Shown: positions 12,544 to 23,033 of the stretch, piece after piece
Layout: each line of letters begins with the position of its first letter
How positions within the stretch are numbered: position 1 is the first letter of the stretch
Source of the DNA: Asterias amurensis
Lineage: Eukaryota > Echinodermata > Asteroidea > Forcipulatida > Asteriidae
Assembly (NCBI RefSeq): GCF_032118995.1
Contig: NC_092659.1
Span: forward strand, 9,403,177 to 9,467,176
Reading direction: 5' to 3'
Length of the DNA: 64,000 bases
Translations under genes and position numbers: made by a program
Notes under the pieces: model-generated
What the model saw: the letters and a program-made list of their open reading frames with translations, nothing else
Database searches by the model: none
What the model was told of the DNA's origin: nothing

Positions 12544-12856
12544 TATTGAGAGAATGTCTGTATAAGCCTTCATCTACAAGAGTCCTCCAGGTTCTGCAAG
12601 CTCTGTCAGTAACTTGCACTGGCAGCAGTCTGATGTTTGTTGGTCTGTACTTAATTATGCACAACTGCTGCAGACACAATGGCTTGTTCAACACAGTGCA
12701 GGCATGGAGGCTATTGATATTGTAAAGCTCCCCTTTAATGACCTTTGTGTTTCCTCATTCAACCAGTTGTGCGCATTGACTGTGCCACTGCATGCAGTTG
12801 AAGGAAATGTGAATGTTGTTAGATTTAGACGTAATGCAACAAATAATTTATCATAA
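12544..12856 (+). CDS. Possible C-terminal exon of the 8.4-13 kb unit
   Basis: An open frame runs from a TAA near 12563 to the stop at 12856 and includes CWSVLNYAQLLQTQW and GMEAIDIVKLPFND. It precedes a poly(A) signal. The composition looks protein-like, but I recognise no family and cannot fix the acceptor site; it may be a relic. Confidence 0.2.
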
Positions 12857-12953
12857 ATGTATTATTTTATTACTCGGGGAGCTTAGAATGGAATATTTTA
12901 ACAAATGTGTTTTAAAGAGGACATCTTTGTGAGTAGTTTGAACTAAAAAGTTT

Positions 12954-12959
12954 GAATAA
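12954..12959 (+). terminator. Poly(A) signal AATAAA
   Basis: AATAAA is followed about 25 bp later by a GT-rich stretch (GTTGTGTGTTTGTTG), as expected for cleavage and polyadenylation of the preceding unit. Confidence 0.45.
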
Positions 12960-13042
12960 AAAGCATTCAGAACTATTGGAAAGGTTGTGTGTTTGTTGTA
13001 CAGAGACGGAGCAATGATTTGATGACTCTAAGCTAATTGCTC

Positions 13043-13049
13043 TATATAA
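13043..13049 (+). promoter_or_regulatory. TATA-like box of the U6-like gene
   Basis: TATATAA lies about 25-31 bp upstream of the U6-like start at 13074, matching the TATA position of type 3 Pol III promoters. A proximal sequence element would fall around 13010-13030, but I cannot recognise one with certainty. Confidence 0.5.
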
Positions 13050-13073
13050 CTAGGAGGTGTTAATTAGTTAGTC

Positions 13074-13088
13074 GTGCTAGCTTCGGCT

Positions 13089-13130
<42 letters not shown>

Positions 13131-13198
13131 GGCCCCTGCGCAAAAGTTGCATTGCGTTCTTCTCTGTGAGCCGGAAACGCAAACTCTGGGGATTTTTT
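13074..13198 (+). ncRNA. U6 snRNA-like gene with authentic 5' 70 nt and a foreign 3' end
   Basis: Positions 13074-13143 match the first 70 nt of U6 with two differences: C6 to A and A15 to T. The latter two can pair with each other in the 5' stem-loop. The ACAGAGA box (13114-13120) and the AGC triad (13126-13128) are intact. After GCGCAA the sequence departs from U6, so the normal 3' strand of the internal stem-loop is missing. The new 3' part has its own hairpin (13152-13158 with 13176-13182) and ends at a T6 run (13193-13198) suited to Pol III termination. A TATA-like box sits 25-31 bp upstream, the usual U6 promoter place. It could be a diverged gene, a chimeric snRNA, or a dead copy that kept its promoter. 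Confidence 0.7.
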
Positions 13199-13220
13199 GC
13201 CCAATTATTAATAATTGGGC
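13199..13220. repeat. Perfect 22-bp palindrome directly after the U6-like terminator
   Basis: GCCCAATTATT followed by its exact reverse complement begins one base after the T6 run. It could form a hairpin or cruciform; its function is unknown. Confidence 0.85.
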
Positions 13221-13837
13221 TACTAAAAGTGGAAAAAACATCAATTCTTTCCATTTTAGTGAATTTTTTGGCAAGATATTACTGTTTTTAGAAATGGCCG
13301 ATTGAGTTTTCTAGTCCCTTTTTTGACATGTATGCATACCTCATGAATTAATCATTAATTATTTAAATTTCTTCCCTCTCTTACTTTGAGCCAATCACAG
13401 TAAAGCAGTGATAAATAGACATTTATTCCTAAATTTTGTTTAGGAAAGAGTAAAAAAGTGTAAAAGAAAGTGTAAAAAATTGAAAAAATCTGGTGGTCCT
13501 TCTTTGTTAACACACCTAATACGTCCTGGGTACTAAAAAGCATTCATTATAACCAAACGCCTGCAAAATAATGTTTTAAAGTTATAAAATTGATAAAGTA
13601 AGTGCAAAATTAAGTTCTTACTTCATTATCGCCATGACTAAATGTTATGTTTTTATATTTTATTTTTCCATGAAAACCATCCTGAGTAAATTATGGAGCC
13701 TAGCCTACCAGTTTTTTACTTCACTTGTGTGAGAAACCCGACACAGGGAGTGTGGCCCGAACCGAGTCACTGCCATACACAAAAGCTGCCCATTTAATTA
13801 GATGGGGTAAGTCAGATTTTAATTTTATTTTATATTA

Positions 13838-16800
13838 ATGAATGCTATATCAATCACAAAATATCTGACCATGGCAGCAGCCCTTGCCTCTGGAGTAGCT
13901 TTAGTAGATCAAAGTGAAAATCAAGTAATGATGGGCCATGAATCTAGGTGGGTAAAGTTGACACAAATACAATCACCTGTTATGCATAGCCATTTCCACT
14001 GTAATATTAATCATGAAACAGTTAATATATTGGGTCAAACTAAATGTATCTTTTTATAATGCAACAGCAGTATGATAAGGCCAAAAACTATGTGTTGCTA
14101 GCTCAAACTACTGCCTGCCCTGACTGCACACAGGTAAAGTTTTGCCTTAACTTTTATCCCATTTTAAACTTATTATTTCTCCTTTCATACTAAGAATTTC
14201 TTGTAAGGGTTATTCTCACTTTTACAGTAAATTAGTATACATTTGTTTTATGATACTTCTGGAATGTGAGAGGCTATGAAAATGGTTAATTTTGGGGTAA
14301 GGAAAAGTGGTGTTACTTGTTAAAGAAGGTGCCCATTCAGAGGAGGTGCCAGTGAGACTCCATTGTTACAACCCCCATCCATACTGCACAATAGAGGGGT
14401 GCATTGTTGTATTAACTCTGCCCTCTTTGACAAGTTTTTTTCCTACCAATTCTGCACACAAAAAAGAAATCAAGAAAAAAAAAAACTTTGTTTTTATTGT
14501 CATTCAAAATTGCCCTCCATTCGAACTGAGCCCTCGGTATGTGATGGATTTGCAAAACTTGTGGACATTGTTTTTGAAGCATTTTTGGTGGGGGTTTTAC
14601 TCCACATAATTGCCGACCGTGTTAGCTCACAAAATAAAAGCAAAACTGTACAATTTTGAGGCATATTTGTGTGGATCATTGTTTTCTACTTCAAAAAACC
14701 TCTTTCCAACCATATGCATTCATAACAAACATTTCCAAATGCTTTTCATGGACCAACGTCAATGGGTCTCTTCAAACCAACAACTTGTCTGTGCCCAATA
14801 CCCCTTAACACTTAAGCACCATCTTGTAGAAAAAAAATTACAAACAATTTCAATTGCACTCATTGAAAATGTTTAGAATATATTGTTGCATGTTACTTTT
14901 TCCCATTTCACCTGACTGATTATTTACAAGTGTACATGTACTACTACTTTTTAGTAATTTTTCTGTTCCATACTTTATTGTGGGTGTAACGCCACATCAA
15001 TATAATTAATAATACATAGAAGAACCAGCCATCCGCTGTAAGACAAGGCAGCCAGCAGCTATCCAGTGGCCAGCAGCCATCCAGCGGAGGCCGGGGCTCA
15101 TCCAGCCAGCAGCCATCCAGCGGAGGCCGGGGCTCATCCAGCCAGCAGCCATCCAGCGGAGGCCGGGGCTCATCCAGCCAGCAGCCATCCAGCGGAGGCC
15201 GGGGCTCATCCAGCCAGCAGCCATCCAGCGGAGGCCGGGGCTCATCCAGCCAGCAGCCATCCAGCAGAGGCCGGGGCTCATCCAGTGGCCAGCAGCCATC
15301 CAGCTGAGGCCGGGGCTCATCCAGTGGCCAGCAGCCATCCAGCAGAGGCCGGGGCTCATCCAGCCAGCAGCCATCCAGCGGAGACCGGGGCTCATCCAGC
15401 CAACAGCCATCCAGCGGAGGCCGGGGCTCATCCAGCCAGCAGCCATCCAGCGGAGACCGGGGCTCATCCAGCCAACAGCCATCCAGCGGAGGCCGGGGCT
15501 CATCCAGCCAGCAGCCATCCAGCAGAGGCCGGGGCTCATCCAGCCAGCAGCCATCCAGCGGAGACCAGGGCTCGTCTTCCAGTCAGGCACCAGGGATGGC
15601 CGGAATGTCAGACAGACAAGGTATCTATCTTGGAGTATCAATTTAAAACAAAATTGCAGGTTTTGTTTGTTTGTTTGTTTGTTTGATTTGTTGGCTGAAG
15701 AGTTGAATGAGATTTTAAATACTTCTTTCTTAAAAGAGTCAGGAATTTATTATTATTAAAGCTGTTGCTTTGACCCACCTAGTTCCTCCGATCAGAATCT
15801 ATGAGCGAGAAACCAGAATACGTGAAAAATTACAGGACTACTGCATCTCTTTGGAACTCCTTGCCTGCAATCTAGACTGTTTATAGAGGAATATCAATTT
15901 CTACCTCCAGCTCACGACGAACTTACATTAAAGACAAATAATAAAATGGTTTAAACGCTAACATATATCTGATTTTCTTAAATTTTTATTTGCAGATGTT
16001 TCTTGGACCAAAATACAGGACCAGCTACCTGGCCAGACAGCAATAGGTATATGGAGTGCCTCATCGACAAGCTGTGTTCCCTCTTTCCGGGGAAGGTCCG
16101 AGAGAGGGGACACACAACACAGCGATGGGCACTCATATTATTGGCCTACAGAAACATCCGAAACAAGGTGCTGGACAACGCCACTCTCACCAGGCACACC
16201 CAGATCCAGCTGATGGAGATTAACCAACGAACTCTTATACAGTGGTATGTATTCTATAGTATCAGCTTTATTCTCAAACTACACTTACATTAATACTGTA
16301 ATGCAGCATCTTCTTTTTAAAACTATATCTTATTTCTTAATTTCTTATTTTGCTGTTTTTGTGATTACAGGCACAATGAGAAATCAAAGGCAAGGGAGCG
16401 GCGAGTACTGGAGATGGGAATCAGCGTTCCACGGCCCCCGATGACATCTCCAGAGCCCCTCCCTGCTCCACTTGAGAGACCCATCACATTGACTGTGCCT
16501 GGTGTAGAGCAACAACACCAGTTCAAGGATCCGGCAAACACTGCTGGAAAGGGAACACCTGTGCGAGCCCCACGGAAACAAGTTCCAACCCCCAGACCAG
16601 TGCCCCGACCAGTGACATCCGACACGGCACCTTCGGACCAGCCTGCACCACCCATGTTCACCGTCATATTTCCTGGCGCCGGCGGCGGCCAGACCCGAGA
16701 AGACCACCCCCTTGTCCAGCCAGCCTCTGAGGAGCATCCAAGGTCAGAGTCCAAGCCAGTACCATGCAGCACAAAGCATTATCGGCGGCGTGTGGCTCAA

Positions 16801-17016
16801 GAGGATGAGGCTGGTGTTCAACGCAAGAGAAACAGGTATGCTAAACGCACAAAAATTACAACTTGCGGCCAGTGCAAAAAACCTCGTGAATCTGAGAGCC
16901 ACACCCAGTACTACGGCTGCTGGTACTGTGCCAACAGTGCCAAGGAGTCCTTTGAGGAATGGCTGGCGAGGATGGTGGCCAAGCGGAAGGCCATGAAACA
17001 AGAAAAAAAGAAATAA
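13838..17016 (+). CDS. Unrecognised multi-exon gene, probably transposon-related, with minisatellite exon and C-terminal Cys/His cluster
   Basis: Proposed exons are 13838-13951, 14068-14133, about 15043-15620, 15996-16244 and 16371-17016. Exons 3, 4 and 5 join in frame (phases 2 then 2), and exons 1 and 2 are phase 0. A second ATG at 13871 has better context. Exon 2 ends CPDCTQ. Exon 3 encodes a 12-residue repeat (PAAIQRRPGLIQ). Exon 4 encodes a helical-looking segment (LLAYRNIRNKVLDNATLTRH). Exon 5 is Pro-rich, then basic, then has CGQCKKP...HTQYYGCWYC, a likely zinc-binding knuckle, followed by EEWLARM and a Lys-rich tail. The stop codon overlaps an AATAAA (17012-17017). I do not recognise the family. 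The zinc knuckle plus basic tail is reminiscent of proteins carried by DNA transposons in invertebrates. The exon 3 acceptor is uncertain, so total length (about 550 aa) is approximate. Confidence 0.55.
14598..14811 (+). mobile_element. Half copy of palindromic MITE family C
   Basis: It matches the right half of the element at 44333-44722 (GCCGACCGTGTTAG, GTGTGGATCATTG, TTCTACTT, CAACTTGTC). The left arm is absent. Confidence 0.6.
15066..15575 (+). repeat. 36-bp minisatellite, about 14 units, inside a coding exon
   Basis: The unit CCATCCAGCGGAGGCCGGGG plus CTCATCCAGCCAGCAG repeats about 14 times. Two units carry an extra TGG, making 39 bp, so all units are multiples of three. One unit has a CTGAGG variant that puts a stop in the Ser/Gln/Gly-rich frame. 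The frame joining the flanking exons (repeat PAAIQRRPGLIQ) is stop-free, as are the Ser/His/Pro frame and one minus-strand frame. The uniform length supports coding constraint or recent expansion by unequal exchange. Confidence 0.9.
15664..15685 (+). repeat. (GTTT)n microsatellite
   Basis: About five and a half GTTT units lie in the intron after the minisatellite exon. Confidence 0.85.
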
Positions 17017-17017
17017 A
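17012..17017 (+). terminator. AATAAA overlapping the stop codon
   Basis: AATAAA overlaps the TAA of the 13.8-17.0 kb gene, so the 3' UTR may be extremely short or a later signal is used. Confidence 0.4.
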
Positions 17018-17557
17018 GACCGAATGTGGATGGTTGCAGGGCACAGCTGGACGAAGGACGTCAGAACTGGTTGGGGGTCCACAAGCCGGATCATTGTAAC
17101 TGGTGTTACAAACAAAAGTTTTTAATGCTGCCAAATCCAAGGAAAAATGATTGAAAATTCAGTGTTTATAAAAAGATGATCAAAAGATCTCAAATTCATA
17201 AAAAATTTGGTCTGAATACATTTACAGACACATTTCGAAACTGAATTTAAAATATACATTATTTTCAATCATGCCTTGGATTTGAAGGTCCCAAGCCCTT
17301 GTTAAAAAAGCAGAGGGGAAACTTTCCCAACAGGTGAGTAGAGTAAATGAAGGTAAAAATAGTCTTATCTTTCTCATCAAAGGATTAAAAGCAAAAATTT
17401 AAAAACATTACAATTTCATAAACTCAAGGTGTCATTCAGAAACATTTGAATTTATTTAAAGCAAGTCATTATAAAAATAAATTCATTATAATATGCTGCT
17501 TTGGAAGCATGATGGTTGATAAATATCTACCAAATTAAAGCTCAGAGACATTGGCAT

Positions 17558-17831
17558 GGGCCCAATTTCATAGCGCTTCATAACGGCCGATTCTGTGCTT
17601 ATATAACTGTGCAAATTCCATTTCAAAGTGATGCTAACCGTAAGCAAACAAAAAGGCATGTTTATCTTCCAAAACTTATTGCATCAAATTCAATTACGTC
17701 ACAATGCAAATCCATGGTGAACGCGCACAATCGCTGCCAAATTTTCTCGCTTGGACTACCTGTGAAATACGCTTACACCCTTTGCACAAACTTTGCTCAT
17801 ACCGTTAAACTGCGCTATAAAATTGGGACCA
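17558..17831. mobile_element. MITE family G, copy 1 (GGGCCCAATTTCAT ends)
   Basis: It begins GGGCCCAATTTCATAGCGCT and ends with an imperfect mirror, GCGCTATAAAATTGGGACC. Other copies are at 40880 and 52051. Confidence 0.7.
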
Positions 17832-18296
17832 GTACATTTTGATGTAAAACTTTAGAAATAATCACACTTTATACAAAAACATTCTTTTCTACAAAGCAGC
17901 ATTCAAGTATTTATTATGTATCTCAACAAGGCTAAATTACAGAGTCGAAAAATTACAGAGAAAAACAAATCCTGTTGCCCTATTCTGATAACTATTTTCA
18001 AATGACTAGAAGTCGGTTGTACATTTGGACGAGCTCGGGTTAAGAAATAGGATAGTGTAAGACAAAGTTGTTTCAGTGCCAGGAGAAGAAATCAAATTAA
18101 ACTTTGCCCCAGTCTACTGTCATCATCAAATTAGGTGGTTGTCAACTAATTACCACACCAACCAAAAATTAGAGTAAAAAAGTTGCCAATGATGTTTACA
18201 CCCTGGCAAAGTTGTGTCAAAGGCTATAATGATTAATTAATGACAACACGTTGTCATTAGATCTTAAAGAAAAACATATTGAACCGATCACTATTT

Positions 18297-18440
18297 CTTT
18301 TTTACTTTTTACCTAGTGATTGATTGTGGGTAAACCAAAATGTTTAAAACAATATAACATACCATTCGGTGTTGTCTAGGTCCCTCAGGAGCCCCCCCCC
18401 CTTTATACAAAAAATAGTTAAAAAGAAAAAGACAAAAACT
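18297..18440 (+). repeat. Dispersed repeat L, copy 1
   Basis: Shares AGTGATTGATTGTG, AACATACCATTCGGTGTTG and a C-run before TTTA with copies near 19987 and 20180. Confidence 0.75.
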
Positions 18441-19885
18441 ATATCTTGCATTAGGAAATAACGTCTATACAAAACTATAACCTTTAAAAATTCATGATTT
18501 AGTTTGCCTACATGTACAGTGGTAAAATCAATAAAGAACAAGTTTGATCTTAGCAACTGACCACTGTAATTTAGCATAAAACTTAACTGATATTTTGAAG
18601 ACTTTGATGGTGCTGCACACGTAATCCGTCCTCCTTCTTCATGCGTGCTTCATGGTGGGGTCATGGTGCGTAGCCTGCTGCTATTGAGGATCGGGTTCAC
18701 ATTGCTTCACACTATATTCAGAATTTAAGAAAGACAATTAAATAGAAATTTCAGTTTAATTTGTGTTTATGTGTGGGGCAAACGAAAAGTAATGTAACAT
18801 AGCTGTTTTGGTCTTTCCATTGAAAAGAATGGCAAATCGTAAACTGACCAAGGGTACGTAATAATGTTGAAGCGCCATGCACCACGTATGCGAATAGAAT
18901 TGCCACTAATTTTTATTAATATTATGTCTTGACACTTTTAAGGCAGAAGGCTTACAGACAAATTAAAATTGGGGCGGGGAGGGGAAAGATCACTTCTACT
19001 TTTCCACCGTACCTTGCCACCTTTTTTTTGTTGGTCCCCTCCCTTCTCATATACCATAATACATAGGCTAGTATAGCCCTCCCACAAATAAATGCCTCCA
19101 TTGTATTGTTAATTATTAGGCCAATATTTAGTTTATTTTATACATTAACATTGCGATACGTTCATTGTTATCGCAACTAGTTGGAAGGGGGCAAAACGAG
19201 GATAGTTGGTCATGACTGTACCAGTATTGTTTTAGAAAAAAAATGTTTAAATAATTACTTGTTTTATTGGTTTGTTTAAAAAAAATTAAATAATTAATTT
19301 TTACACTAACAACACATTTTTACACTGTTCAACTGTATAAATTTATTGTTGAAGTGGGCTTAGCAAGGAGGGGGCCAAAATAGCTCTAAATAACAATAAA
19401 CTGTTATAAAAAAATACAATTTACACAAATTACTGATATTTATTGACAAAAAAAATGTGTTCAAATATTTTCACGAAACTGGTTAAACTATACCAATGAC
19501 AGCCCAAATTTCCTATTCGTTTGTACACGTCCTCGCTTACGAACGTGAAAATAACATATTTTAGACACAATTACGCAACCAAAATCAACGAAAATTACTG
19601 AAGGTAACAATTTCACAAACTTACCAATATTCAGGGTGTTGAAATTCACTTTACGGCTATAATGTGTGATTTATGGGCGATAATTCAGTCGAATTTCTGA
19701 AGAAAAATAATACGATCGGAAAGGAAGGATGACGTCACGCAGTTGTATAGAGCGCCCATTTTACAGCCGATCGGGGCTATTTTTGCATGTTCCAATTTCG
19801 TTCCAATTTCGCAATCCAGGGTTCTGAGTGGTCGCGTCGTTCCAATTATTGTTCCAATTTCACCGCGAAGATCGGGGGGTACAGG

Positions 19886-19929
19886 GCGCAAGGATGACAC
19901 GCAAAATCGTGAAGCGTTCCATATTTTTT
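19886..19929 (+). pseudogene. 3' half of a U6 snRNA sequence with T6 tail
   Basis: GCGCAAGGATGACACGCAAA begins a match to U6 from about nt 66 to the 3' end, with a single mismatch (ATCGTG for TTCGTG). It continues through GAAGCGTTCCATA and T6. No U6 5' half lies upstream; instead there is a short GTTCCAATTTC repeat. An A-rich tract starting at about 19943 follows, typical of a truncated retroposed copy. Confidence 0.75.
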
Positions 19930-19939
19930 CATAATTTTT

Positions 19940-19942
<3 letters not shown>

Positions 19943-19973
<31 letters not shown>

Positions 19974-19990
19974 TTTTTTTTTTTTTTTTT
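19943..19990. repeat. Poly(A)/poly(T) snapback
   Basis: A run of almost 30 A is followed by C and a long T run, forming a simple inverted repeat downstream of the U6 fragment. The exact length may be affected by assembly. Confidence 0.8.
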
Positions 19991-20325
19991 TTAACTTACT
20001 TTTTACCCAGTGATTGATTGTGAGTAAACCTAAATTTTTAAAACAATATAACATACCATTCGGTGTTGTCTAGGTCCCTCAGGAACCCTCCCCCCCCCTT
20101 TAAACAAAAAATAACTATAAAGAAAAAGACAATCAAAAAAAAAGTTAATCTAGATCTTTGTTAACAATTTTTTTAGTTTTTTTTTTAACTTTTTATCCAG
20201 TGATTGATTGTGGGTAAACCTACATTTTTAAAACAATATAACATACCACTCGGTGTTGTCTAGGTCCCTCATGAGCCCCCCCCCCCCTTTAAACAAAAAA
20301 TAACTATAAAGAAAAAGACAATAAA
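19987..20325 (+). repeat. Dispersed repeat L, copies 2 and 3 in tandem
   Basis: Two copies of the 18297 repeat lie head to tail (starting about 19987 and 20180), each ending in a C8-C10 run and TTTAAACAAAAAATAACTA. An (ATT)n tract follows at about 20343. Confidence 0.75.
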
Positions 20326-21481
20326 AAAAAAAAAAAAAAAACATTATTATTATTATTATTATTTTTTTTTTTTTTTTTTGGGGGGGCACATTATGTTACT
20401 CAGAAGACAGCCCCCCCCCAAGACAAAGGAGAGAAAAGAACATGTTTAAGCCTCGTAGGGGAGCTAAATCTTGGCATAATTAATAACAATAATTATAGTG
20501 TTTTGTTAAATAGCGCACTTTATAATAACCATGTGAATGCGCTTTACATTAGTGCCAATGTTAAATCATTATTAATGAACATCCTACAGTACAATGTCTG
20601 GCTGTTTTAATTAATGCTGTTGAATTGATCGAATAGAATCATGATAGTTCGAATAACATTTAGAAAATGAAAGATACATGTACGAGCAAAACACCTTTGA
20701 GTAAAAACTCATTACTGTTTGTACGTAAATTGAGTCGAAGTCAGAGAGGTAGGATGTGATGTTCAGAATCCAACGTATCGAACACATAAACTTCCATCTA
20801 ACCACCTTATATTTATAGTTTGTCATTTTAATTATGCTGAGATTAACATGTATAAATGCTGAGATGAATCAACAATACTTATGCATAACCATTTTGTGTG
20901 AATATCTTTCATGGGCAGTAGGTCCACTTTTAAAAACAAACTTGACCGAAAACAGTAAGTCGTCATCTTTGCTGAATTCATTTAAAATCATTTTTCAATC
21001 AATAAGGAAATTGAGTTCACATCAGTATAAATAGATTTTAGTTATGCAAAAAAAGCATTTTAAATACCCTTATCCAGTGCTTTTCAGAAAGGTTCGTGAA
21101 AAGCTCTGTTGCGTCATCACTCATGTTACGTTATATGTGGGAGCTCCAATTTGTATAGCTGCTTTGTTGCAGAATGGGGGTATATCAAAGCAAACTCCCA
21201 CACATGACGTCAAACAGACGCACGCCGTCAACGGCAGAAGTGTTTCTAGTTTTTTTTTTAACCTTGGTTAGTGCCTCATTTTCTGATCGACAATTACGAA
21301 AAATTAAGAAGTTTACACTATTGTCAATAAATGGTAAACAATCACGTCATAATACAAGTTTAAATAGCGTTTCTGGTTTAAACAATTAGCTCAAGTACTT
21401 TTTCCTCATGAAGCAGTTCATAACATAATCCAGAAGATCGTTCACATTAACTTTATTATTCGTAATTATTATCCCAATTAA

Positions 21482-21525
21482 GTCTCCTGACGATGACAAG
21501 AGCAAGCTAGTCGAAACGTTGAGAC
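21482..21525 (+). ncRNA. Minimal hammerhead-like motif, Penelope-associated type
   Basis: GTCTC (21482-21486) pairs with GAGAC (21521-21525) as helix I. CTGACGA (21487-21493) fits the CUGANGA core. GAC/GTC with an inner AGC/GCT form helix II, and GAAA (21513-21516) is followed by CGTT, allowing the very short helix III known from Penelope-like elements. A bulged T after the core is non-ideal. Known hammerheads of this class lie in the flanks of Penelope-like retroelements; no reverse transcriptase is visible beside it here. Confidence 0.5.
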
Positions 21526-21971
21526 CAATTTCAGAACTGACTCCGCGGTAGTGCAGTTAATCACGATCCTATAAGCTAAAGTAGTAGTCCAGGTCTATTT
21601 TCTATACCATCCGCCCTGGTAAAGTTAAAAGCAGGACAGTTCTGTTCAGAACTGAGAAGTCTCCCAAACCCCTGATTATCTACTCCGCGGTAGTAGAATA
21701 AAGCAAGACAGTTCTCTAAGAACAAACTCTACCAGGCAATTAGATACACACATGGTGTTACCGCAAACCAAATATACATTGATACCTCACCATGCAATGC
21801 CTCAAATCCTATATCATCCCAAAGTTGTACACTGCTGGGTCTGTGCATTCAGTCTTGTGAATGTGAAATTTAGATTTGCGCTACTTTGTTCTTCCTATTA
21901 TTCCTACACCATAAAGTTATTCACCAATTCATCAATGAACTCTCCCTATATTGGAGGCTCGCCAGATACTT

Positions 21972-22637
21972 AAAGGCACTACTAGTAATTACTCAAATAA
22001 TTGTTAGCATAAAACTTACTTGGTAACAAGCAATGGGAGAGCTGTTGAAATAGGTTTTCTTGGTCAATTTCTGCAAATGAGCAGCCAATTTAACCATCAA
22101 GCTATTCCTATTTCGCAAATAGAATGCTACTGAAAAGGGTAATTCGATTTCGTTTTATGATTAGTCAAATGTAATGTTGCGTCATTCGATTTAACAAAAC
22201 AATCATTCAATTTAAGAAATCATCAAAGCTTCATTCAAATTCGCAGACGCTTCTTGAGGCGAATGTGTGTCAGGAAAAAGAATGACGATACGCTAAATTG
22301 AACAGAGTTCTAAAGAAATTTGACTCGACTCAAAACGAAATTGAATGGCCAAATTCTGAATTTGAAACGCAGTAACAACTGGAGAGGCTAAACAGCTTTA
22401 ATTCGAACGCATGAATATGAAATTGACTGCTCATTTGCCGAATTTGACCGAGAAAACCATTAGTATAAAACATTGTGGGAAACAGCTCCAATTTTTCTTC
22501 CATTATTATCTCGCAACTTCGACGACCATTTGAGTTCAAATCTTCACAAGTTCGTTATTTTGTGCATATATTATGTTGAGGTACACCAAGTGAGAAGACT
22601 AGTCTTCGACATTGCCAAAAGTGTACAGTGTCTTTAA
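21972..22637. mobile_element. MITE family A, copy 2, interrupted by another foldback
   Basis: Family A left part runs to about 22052 and resumes at about 22459 (ATTAGTATAAAACATTGTGG), ending GTACAGTGTCTTTAA. The interruption has its own inverted ends. Confidence 0.75.
22053..22458. mobile_element. Foldback element inserted in MITE A copy 2
   Basis: GGTTTTCTTGGTCAATTTC at the left is mirrored by GAATTTGACCGAGAAAACC at the right. GCAAATGAGCAGCCAATTT is mirrored by AAATTGACTGCTCATTTGC. Confidence 0.75.
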
Positions 22638-23033
22638 GAGTTAGCTCCAACCATGGAGGAAGAACACCTGTATTAGAGGCCTAATTATGTCGTCAATAAA
22701 CAATATTAGAACCATATTTTGTTTCAAGTGCTGATTTTCTTGCAATTGTCTTCACAAAATTAGACGACGTTACACCAATCTTGCACGCCCAAGATTTGAA
22801 TCATAAGTCTTCGTCAACTAGAGAAAAAAATACACACACAGACACACAATGAGGCAGACGGAGAACCATACGGGTGCTCTGACACCTTACCACTTGAAAA
22901 AAAAAAACTCAGTGAAACAAGTTGCCGGTTAGAACAACTTTATTACATGTATTTCATTGTGATGCAATACAGTATAGGCAAGAAAGGTGGTTATGTACGT
23001 ATGAAAATGACGTGGTTTATTCTCGGAGTGAAT

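Larger units (their letters stand above)
8400..12980 (+). other. Spliced transcription unit of unclear coding potential
   Basis: A series of exon-like blocks with good splice sites lies on this strand: a block ending at the donor 8470 (CTAG/GTAAGT), 10060-10107 (TTTCAG acceptor, GTGAGC donor), a block ending at 10643 (GTAAGT), 11371-11418 (CTTCAG, GTGAGT), 11946-12078 (TTTCAG, GTAAGA) and one ending at 12503 (GTGAGT). A last exon stays open to a stop at 12856 and is followed by AATAAA at about 12954. Several reading frames are locally open, but none runs through all blocks. A noncoding RNA, a gene with alternative isoforms, or a decayed coding gene all remain possible. Confidence 0.4.
17840..21470. 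other. No gene seen
   Basis: Apart from the repeat L copies and the U6 3' fragment, I see AT-rich sequence without supported exons. Confidence 0.45.

Noticed and set aside
15066..15575. CRISPR-like array
   Set aside because: The units are contiguous with no unique spacers, and the DNA is clearly eukaryotic.
15006..15641. 211-codon minus-strand ORF and 206-codon plus-strand ORF through the minisatellite
   Set aside because: Both arise because the units are multiples of three without stops in these frames. Only the frame that joins the flanking exons in phase is supported.
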